A DNA stretch of 25,810 nt from the IMG/VR virus record IMGVR_UViG_3300036770_000716, positions 1 to 25,810 of that record, one strand, 5' to 3'. A model generated the notes under the pieces. The model did not search any database and was not told the DNA's origin. It saw only the letters and a list, made by a program, of their open reading frames with translations. Shown here in pieces: positions 21,509 through 25,810 of this stretch (position 1 is its first letter; each line of letters begins with the position of its first letter). This DNA comes from a virus. Both the position numbers and the translations under genes were made by a program.

Positions 21509-21976
21509 ATGCAACAGCAAAATCTTTTCACACAAGCAAAGCCCAAAACGCAACGTAACTTTACAAAAGAAGGATTAGAAAAAGTGAAATCACTTAAGGT
21601 TGTCAGCGCTCTAAAGCAGAAAACTCTGTCAGAGTTGTTAACTGTTATGAAAAACCTGGGCTGTGAATATTTTGTGCGTGACGCTGATGGCAATGAGCAT
21701 CGCCACGGTGAGTCGTTACACATAAAGGTCAAGACCATCAAGCCCACGCGTAAGCGCAACCTCAAGTACCAGTTCGGTGAACTGACTGCCTACGTGCGCC
21801 CGTTTATTGATGCGCTTCAGCCCGGACAGAATGTCATCATACCTGGTGGTAAGTACGGAGCGACAGCCCTTGGTTCATCCACGTCATCGTATGCAACGCG
21901 TGTCTTTGGTAAAGGCGCGGCACTTACTGCCGTCGATGAAGCTAACGACACCGTAGAAGTTCTGCGTTTGTCTTAA
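21509..21976 (+). CDS. Hypothetical protein of the AAA/VWA module, 155 aa
   Basis: ATG at 21509 with TAAGGAGAACACC upstream; an open frame to 21449 is not needed. After a basic N-terminus comes KTLSELLTVMKNLGCEYFV, then a strand-rich segment ending YGATALGSSTSSYATRVFGK. No known domain is recognised. The gene lies between the VWA protein and the DUF3150-like protein in the same direction with short gaps, so it probably belongs to the same transcript. It may be the substrate or a regulator of the ATPase, which is a guess. Confidence 0.75.
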   Translation: MQQQNLFTQAKPKTQRNFTKEGLEKVKSLKVVSALKQKTLSELLTVMKNLGCEYFVRDADGNEHRHGESLHIKVKTIKPTRKRNLKYQFGELTAYVRPFIDALQPGQNVIIPGGKYGATALGSSTSSYATRVFGKGAALTAVDEANDTVEVLRLS

Positions 21977-21995
21977 TAAAAAAGGAGAGATAACT

Positions 21996-22868
21996 ATGAG
22001 CCGATTCAATATTGATACCTGCGCCATGTTGGTTGAGTTCAGCGCACCTATGTGGACCGCACGCAAGTTAGACAAGGGGGCAACCGATGAGGTTGTGCAT
22101 AACAAACGTGCGGCGGCGAAGGATGCCGCTCGGGTCAACAAGCACCTGCTTGCAGGTCGTAACGAACTGGAGGTCATACAGCAACACGTTAATGCGGCGC
22201 GTACCTATGTGTACGAGAACACCCTGCCCTGGTCTGACGCTGGCATCCGCCTGCTTCCTACCAAGAACTTTATGACATTCAATCAGCGCATGACGCAGTT
22301 TGAGCAGGAGTTCGTGGGCATGGTCAATGAGTTCGTGCAGGTCTACCCCTCGTTGATCACAGCGCAGGCGATGGCGCTGGGCGACATGTTCAACCGTAGT
22401 GAGTACCCAGCCCCACAAGAAGTTGCCAGTAAGTTCTCGTTCCGTGTGAACTACATGCCAGTGCCCAAGGCCGGTGACTTCCGTGTGGATGTGGGCAACG
22501 AGGCGCAGGCCGAGCTACAGAAGAAGCTGTCGTCTCTTGCTGACGAGCGCGTGTCGGCGGCAGTAGCAGATGCCAAGGCCCGACTCAAGGGGCACCTAGA
22601 CCGTATGCTCAAGCAGTTGCGTGTAGAGGAGGTCAATGGCAAGCAGAAGAAGGGGCGCATCCACGCCTCGTTGATCGAGGGTGGGCTGGAGTTGTGCGAG
22701 GCCTTGAAGGCGTTGAATGTGACCAATGACATGACCATCGAGGCCGCACGGGTGGAGTTGGAGAAGCTACTGCGTAGCGTGGACACAGACGATCTGCGCA
22801 AGCAGGTCGATGCACGCACAGAGATCCGCACCCAGGTGGCAGACATCGTAGACCGTTTTAATTTCTAA
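21996..22868 (+). CDS. DUF3150-like helical protein, 290 aa
   Basis: Begins with MLVEFSAPMWTARKLDKGATDEV, then NAARTYVYENTLPWSDAGIR and LLPTKNFMTFNQRM. I recall this order (W..RKLD, TLPW.D.G.RLLP) from phage proteins annotated as DUF3150, often beside a MoxR-like ATPase and a VWA gene; the number is from memory. The middle and end are helical and charged (LQKKLSSLADERVSAAV). AAGGAGAGATAACT precedes the ATG. Role unknown. The repeated linkage with ATPase and VWA genes suggests that it is part of the same complex. Confidence 0.8.
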   Translation: MSRFNIDTCAMLVEFSAPMWTARKLDKGATDEVVHNKRAAAKDAARVNKHLLAGRNELEVIQQHVNAARTYVYENTLPWSDAGIRLLPTKNFMTFNQRMTQFEQEFVGMVNEFVQVYPSLITAQAMALGDMFNRSEYPAPQEVASKFSFRVNYMPVPKAGDFRVDVGNEAQAELQKKLSSLADERVSAAVADAKARLKGHLDRMLKQLRVEEVNGKQKKGRIHASLIEGGLELCEALKALNVTNDMTIEAARVELEKLLRSVDTDDLRKQVDARTEIRTQVADIVDRFNF

Positions 22869-22877
22869 GGAGTGAGT

Positions 22878-23180
22878 ATGAGACCGATTCGTGTAATAGA
22901 TTTACAAAAACAGTATAACGTTGACCTTGTATGCGTAGGGGTGTTGGATGTGCTCAGTGATTTCCAGGGCATGATCCCCACGCAGAAACTTATCGACGCC
23001 TGCCACCATGACAAGATCTCTACACCTGCCACCACGCACAAGAAGATTGCCGCGTTAAAGGCAAAGAAGTGGATCAAAGAAACCAAGAACCCGCAGGACA
23101 ACGACGGGCGTAAGTGTTTCATCATGCTGACCCAGGCGGGTATGGACTTTCTCAAAGCATGGGAGGGCGCTAAACAATGA
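22878..23180 (+). CDS. Winged-helix DNA-binding protein, 100 aa
   Basis: ATG at 22878 with TAAGGAGTGAGT upstream; a start two codons earlier is possible. Segments MIPTQKLIDACHHDKISTPA and TTHKKIAALKAKKWIKE form a helix-turn-helix with a following wing DNDGRKCFIMLTQAG, as in MarR-type wHTH proteins, but with only about 100 residues and no clear dimerisation helices on both ends. Probably a phage transcription regulator. It overlaps the next gene by 4 bases (ATGA). Confidence 0.75.
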   Translation: MRPIRVIDLQKQYNVDLVCVGVLDVLSDFQGMIPTQKLIDACHHDKISTPATTHKKIAALKAKKWIKETKNPQDNDGRKCFIMLTQAGMDFLKAWEGAKQ

Positions 23181-23368
23181 CCGTAAAAGAGAAACTGCAA
23201 CGTTACTTGGCACAACGCAAGACACCCTTGACAGTTACCCAGATCGCAGAACGTATGGCGTGCCACAAAAGCACAGCCCTGCATGCGATGAACGAACTCA
23301 TAAAAGAGGGCGTGGCAAAGGAGGTCTTCGTTGCTGTCAAGAACAAATACGTAAAGGGGATCATATGA
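23177..23368 (+). CDS. Small winged-helix protein, 63 aa
   Basis: The core (LTVTQIAERMACHKSTALHA, then MNELIKEGVAKEV) is a plain HTH plus wing of the replication/transcription-factor type. Starts in overlap with the upstream HTH gene (ATGA) and its own stop overlaps the Rap1a/Tai-like gene. It may act with its neighbour in a regulatory cascade, inferred from adjacency. Confidence 0.75.
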   Translation: MTVKEKLQRYLAQRKTPLTVTQIAERMACHKSTALHAMNELIKEGVAKEVFVAVKNKYVKGII

Positions 23369-23697
23369 GAAAGCTACTATTGAGTTTGTTGTTCGTACCA
23401 GCGATGGCGAGTGCAGGGTTCCACACCGGCAATGAACTGTACTCTGACCTTCTTAGCGAGAGCACTAGCAAACGCATGTATGGGTTGGGCTATCTGGCTG
23501 GCCTTGCAGACTATGGTGACAGTGTGTCGCACTGCATACCGTCTAATGTCACGCTAGGGCAGATACAGGACATGGCAATCGACTACCTACGCAGGAACGC
23601 TGAAAACCGCAACCTGCCTGCTGACATTCTCGTGGGCATGATGTTGATAGAACGCTGGCCTTGCAAGAATAAGTCGAAAGGGGGGAAGGGCGCATGA
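23365..23697 (+). CDS. Rap1a/Tai immunity-like exported protein, 110 aa
   Basis: A signal peptide is clear: basic RK, hydrophobic LLLSLLFVPAM and a cleavage site after ASA at 17. The mature part has the family pattern: GNELYSDLL, GLGYLAGLADY, C57 in HCIPSNVTLGQIQDM and C100 in RWPC. Rap1a/Tai proteins bind type VI secreted amidases in the periplasm and give self-immunity; many phages carry homologues of unknown role. The N-terminal cysteine often seen after GN.LY is serine here. The ATG overlaps the HTH stop. Periplasmic location is predicted. Confidence 0.85.
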   Translation: MRKLLLSLLFVPAMASAGFHTGNELYSDLLSESTSKRMYGLGYLAGLADYGDSVSHCIPSNVTLGQIQDMAIDYLRRNAENRNLPADILVGMMLIERWPCKNKSKGGKGA

Positions 23698-23978
23698 CTA
23701 CCATCAAGGAGTATGCCAAGAAAAGAAAAATCTCTGAGCGAACCGCCCGTAAACAGTTAGAGCGTCTGGTTGCCTTGGGTGAATTGGCGCGGCAGAAAGG
23801 ATCAGGTAATGCGTATATCTACTACGAACCAAAGTACGAGCACCGAAACTGGCACGACCCGTTCAACAAGACGCTTAAGGTGGCACGATCCCTTCAGAAA
23901 AACGAAGGGCAGGGTGCCGAGGTTGTGGAGGAATCCGGGCACGTATCAGACCCGGAAGAAGTGGCCTCTCATGCCTAG
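23694..23978 (+). CDS. Small winged-helix protein, 94 aa
   Basis: The N-terminal half, TIKEYAKKRKISERTARKQL then ERLVALGELARQKG with SGNAYIYYEP, is a helix-turn-helix with wing, similar to phage HTH regulators. The second half is polar and ends in acidic residues. ATG overlaps the preceding stop (ATGA). The last 8 bases are shared with the next gene. Confidence 0.75.
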   Translation: MTTIKEYAKKRKISERTARKQLERLVALGELARQKGSGNAYIYYEPKYEHRNWHDPFNKTLKVARSLQKNEGQGAEVVEESGHVSDPEEVASHA

Positions 23979-24198
23979 GCAAGCGTTAATCCTACATCTG
24001 TACAACATAGGCCTAGAGACGCATGAGGTAGCGGAGATCGTGCAGGTAACAGTAGAGACGCTACGTAAGCACATGGCGAGGATTTACTACAAGTTTGGTG
24101 TCCATGACCGTGGGGCGGCTATTAGAAAGATGTTGTGGCACAACCGTAAACCCAAAACCGAGGACTGTAAACTTAAGACCGAGGCACTAGAAACTTAA
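23971..24198 (+). CDS. LuxR/GerE-type helix-turn-helix protein, 75 aa
   Basis: The block ILHLYNIGLETHEVAEIVQV with VTVETLRKHMARIYYKFGVH and a following RGAAIRKMLW matches the LuxR C-terminal HTH (EIA...V...TV..H...I..K.GV..R..A). Only the DNA-binding domain is present, without a receiver or ligand domain, as in small GerE-like regulators. The start at 23971 lies within the preceding gene. Together with the other HTH genes it forms a cluster of four DNA-binding proteins. Confidence 0.75.
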   Translation: MPRQALILHLYNIGLETHEVAEIVQVTVETLRKHMARIYYKFGVHDRGAAIRKMLWHNRKPKTEDCKLKTEALET

Positions 24199-24209
24199 AG
24201 GGGTGAGAA

Positions 24210-24815
24210 ATGAGCATCGAGGCTATGAAGCAAGCATTAGAAGAGTTAAAACCTTTTGCAAGCACAGAAGTGTGGGATAAGTTACCGGCGAGTGCAAAGG
24301 TCGCAATGTTAAATATTGAAACCGCGCTATACAAAGCCATAGAGCAGGCAGAGAAGCAAGAGCCTGTGGCGTGGATTGTAGACGGAGGAATAAAAGTAAG
24401 GCTGGATATGGCGGGAAAACTGTATTACTCCGAAGCCAATGTTTATGCAGCACCTGTACACGCCAGCGACATATCGCAAGAACGTGTCGATGAAACGGCA
24501 AAAGGTAAACATGAGTGGGCCATGCAAAAAATGGTTGAGGAAAACGAAAGGTTAGGTTTGTATAACGAACCAGTTGCGTGGATCAAAAAGGAAGAACTAG
24601 CCTACATGTCAGCGGTTGTGGGGCTAGGCGGTATTGCATGGCAAACGAATCTCGGTCTCAAGCCCGAGGCTGGGGATGTGCCCCTCTACGTCGCACCACC
24701 AAAACGTGAATGGGTTGGGCTGGACAACGATATACCCAGCTTGGGTTTAGTTACCGAGGAGTTTTATAACGGGATGCTTTGTGCAGAAGACATATTGAGA
24801 AAGAGAAACACATGA
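24210..24815 (+). CDS. Hypothetical protein with EPVAW and WVGL repeats, 201 aa
   Basis: ATG at 24210 with AAAGGGGTGAG upstream. The sequence starts with a helix (MKQALEELKPFASTEVWDK), has EPVAWI twice (about 52 and 122) each followed by a short strand segment, and VPLYVAPPKREWVGL towards the end. I know this EPVAW...LY.APPKREWVGL layout from many phage hypotheticals of unknown function. It is the first of the C-terminal-sharing family in this cluster. The stop overlaps the next ATG (ATGA). Confidence 0.75.
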   Translation: MSIEAMKQALEELKPFASTEVWDKLPASAKVAMLNIETALYKAIEQAEKQEPVAWIVDGGIKVRLDMAGKLYYSEANVYAAPVHASDISQERVDETAKGKHEWAMQKMVEENERLGLYNEPVAWIKKEELAYMSAVVGLGGIAWQTNLGLKPEAGDVPLYVAPPKREWVGLDNDIPSLGLVTEEFYNGMLCAEDILRKRNT

Positions 24816-25087
24816 AAAAGATTACGGTCGTATGCCACAAAGACCATTTGCATGGCTACGAGGACTTTGAAGGTAAGTGCTTGTTGTGTGAAATGGAAAA
24901 ACTTTACGCTGAAATCAACCAAATCACCCATCAACTGTATGACTACCGAGCCGCCTTTATAAAAGCACGTGACCGTAAATGGGTTGGGCTGACACAAGCA
25001 GAGTTTGAAGAGACGGTTGATGGGTTAGATGATTTAGAAGACTGCTGGCAAGCCATCGAAGCAAAACTAAAGGAGAAGAACACATGA
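24812..25087 (+). CDS. Small protein with WVGLT / EAKLKEKN end, 91 aa
   Basis: The ATG at 24812 overlaps the previous stop; the longer frame from 24779 is not needed. N-terminal C8 and a CLLC pair at about 25-28 suggest a zinc site. The C-terminal half has RKWVGLTQAEFEE and ends EAKLKEKNT. The final codons carry AAAGGAGAAGAAC, the ribosome site for the next gene. Function unknown. The end is shared with the two following genes. Confidence 0.75.
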   Translation: MKKITVVCHKDHLHGYEDFEGKCLLCEMEKLYAEINQITHQLYDYRAAFIKARDRKWVGLTQAEFEETVDGLDDLEDCWQAIEAKLKEKNT

Positions 25088-25368
25088 AAAGATTTACTGC
25101 ATATCGAAGAGCCATAAGCCAACGTGACACGCACAACCACTATCAAAAGAATCCTGATGATGAACCACAATTTGAAGGTGTGATCTGGACTGACGGCACT
25201 GTGACTTTACGATGGCTTACTGCATGCACTTCACATTCGGTATGGGCGAACATTGAAGACTGCTTAAATATCCATGGGCACCCAGAATACGGCACCGAGA
25301 TTGTTTGGCATGACGGGCCTGCCCCGGAATGTTGGGAAGCAAAACTAAAGGAGAAGAACGGTGGCTAA
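25084..25368 (+). CDS. Small protein ending EAKLKEKNGG, 94 aa
   Basis: ATG at 25084 overlaps the previous stop (ATGA). The sequence starts MKRFTAYRRAISQRDTHN, has FEGVIWTDGTVTLRWLTAC in the middle, then HGHPEYGTEIVWHD and the shared EAKLKEKN end. The VIWTDGT..LRWLT segment followed by HGHPEYGTEIVWHD is a pattern I know from phage hypotheticals. No function known. Confidence 0.75.
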   Translation: MKRFTAYRRAISQRDTHNHYQKNPDDEPQFEGVIWTDGTVTLRWLTACTSHSVWANIEDCLNIHGHPEYGTEIVWHDGPAPECWEAKLKEKNGG

Positions 25369-25708
25369 ACCCATGACAAAAACCGAGTGGATGAACTGGG
25401 TTGAAGAGGCGTGGAACAAGGCCCAACAATCAGCGTGGGCAGAAAAAGGGCAGGAGTTTGAATGTGTTAAAGCAATTGATGTTGAAGCTGCGGCAGAGCA
25501 GTCCGACAACTATGCCGCTTTTCTTGCTGGCGTTAGGTTTGCAAGGGTTAATTTGCCCGCACCATCAAAAGAATGGGTTGGGCTGACGGATGAGGAGCGA
25601 GAACGAGTGCGTTCTAATGCTGGTTACAACCAATTTATGAGTGCTGGTGAATATGCAGAGCTTGTGCAACGGGCTACCGAAGCCAAACTAAAGGAGAAGA
25701 ACGCATGA
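25361..25708 (+). CDS. Small protein with WVGLT / EAKLKEKN end and GTG start, 115 aa
   Basis: GTG at 25361, overlapping the upstream gene by 8 bases, with AAAGGAGAAGAAC at good spacing; the ATG at 25373 is a possible alternative. Contains KTEWMNWVEEAWNKAQ, then KEWVGLTDEERERVRS and the ending RATEAKLKEKNA. Third member with the shared end. Function unknown. Confidence 0.7.
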   Translation: MAKPMTKTEWMNWVEEAWNKAQQSAWAEKGQEFECVKAIDVEAAAEQSDNYAAFLAGVRFARVNLPAPSKEWVGLTDEERERVRSNAGYNQFMSAGEYAELVQRATEAKLKEKNA

Positions 25709-25810
25709 ACTCACTACTTGATCAACGCATACAGAACGGCACCTACTGGTCTGGCTTCGTGCTAGGTATGTTTTCTATGTTGTTTCTAGTTCTTGCCATT
25801 GACCGCATGA
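25705..25810 (+). CDS. Small membrane protein, 5' end only
   Basis: The ATG at 25705 overlaps the previous stop (ATGA) and has AAAGGAGAAGAACGC upstream. About 35 residues are visible, with an N-terminal soluble part (NSLLDQRIQNG) followed by one hydrophobic helix (TYWSGFVLGMFSMLFLVLAI). The right edge cuts the frame before its stop, so length and role cannot be told. Confidence 0.6.
   Translation, partial: MNSLLDQRIQNGTYWSGFVLGMFSMLFLVLAIDRM

Noticed and set aside
1-25810. tRNA genes and CRISPR arrays
   Set aside because: No tRNA-like cloverleaf with a GTTC-anA loop and no regularly spaced repeat array was seen by eye; a covariance search was not possible.

Overview
The window looks like part of the genome of a tailed double-stranded DNA phage (Caudoviricetes). 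It carries a large terminase, a long portal protein, a Mu gpT-like major capsid protein, a scaffold-like protein, a head-tail adaptor-like protein and two HNH endonucleases. There are no ribosomal, tRNA or metabolic housekeeping genes. Many small genes are joined by 1 to 8 base overlaps (ATGA, GTGA, TAAATG). The small basic proteins at the left end and the WVGLT / EPVAW proteins at the right end resemble proteins I know from uncultured aquatic phages. The host is probably a Gram-negative bacterium, because one small gene encodes a Rap1a/Tai-like exported protein, but nothing in the sequence names it.

Layout. From 12237 down to 1, on the minus strand, lies the packaging and head module: small terminase candidate, large terminase, portal, two small paralogous proteins, a GroES-like co-chaperonin, a scaffold-like protein, a conserved hypothetical, a putative decoration protein and the major capsid protein. 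A terminator follows (3819-3843), then an HNH gene, a set of very small structural or basic proteins, and a head-tail adaptor-like gene cut by the left edge. A second HNH gene (731-1279) sits in the opposite orientation inside this set and looks like an insertion at the start codon of its neighbour. One 54-codon gene with a GTG start (1466-1630) fills a gap and overlaps the next gene by 62 bases.

From 12320 to 12750 there is a divergent intergenic region with repeated TTTGACAA sites, a plus-strand terminator-like hairpin and small leader-like ORFs. From 12751 rightward all genes are on the plus strand. First comes a set of small hypothetical genes with a second non-coding region (13463-13834) that is rich in TGGAC repeats and has an AT-rich block, so it is a candidate replication origin. 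Then come a 592-residue cysteine-rich protein and a dizinc (M28/M20-like) peptidase. A clear sigma70-type promoter (19106-19134) precedes a four-gene module: MoxR/CobS-like AAA ATPase, VWA protein with an HExxH motif, a hypothetical, and a DUF3150-like helical protein. Next are three to four small helix-turn-helix proteins around the Rap1a/Tai-like protein, and finally a chain of small proteins that share C-terminal ends.

The most unusual signal is a 20-bp near-palindrome, TTTGCAACANNTGTAGCAAA. It occurs five times between 12.7 and 16.3 kb, with 18 of 20 bases invariant, at or near the 5' ends of genes. It looks like a dispersed operator or other protein-binding site defining a regulon of this phage. 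Lysis genes, tail fibres, DNA polymerase and integrase are not visible in the window.
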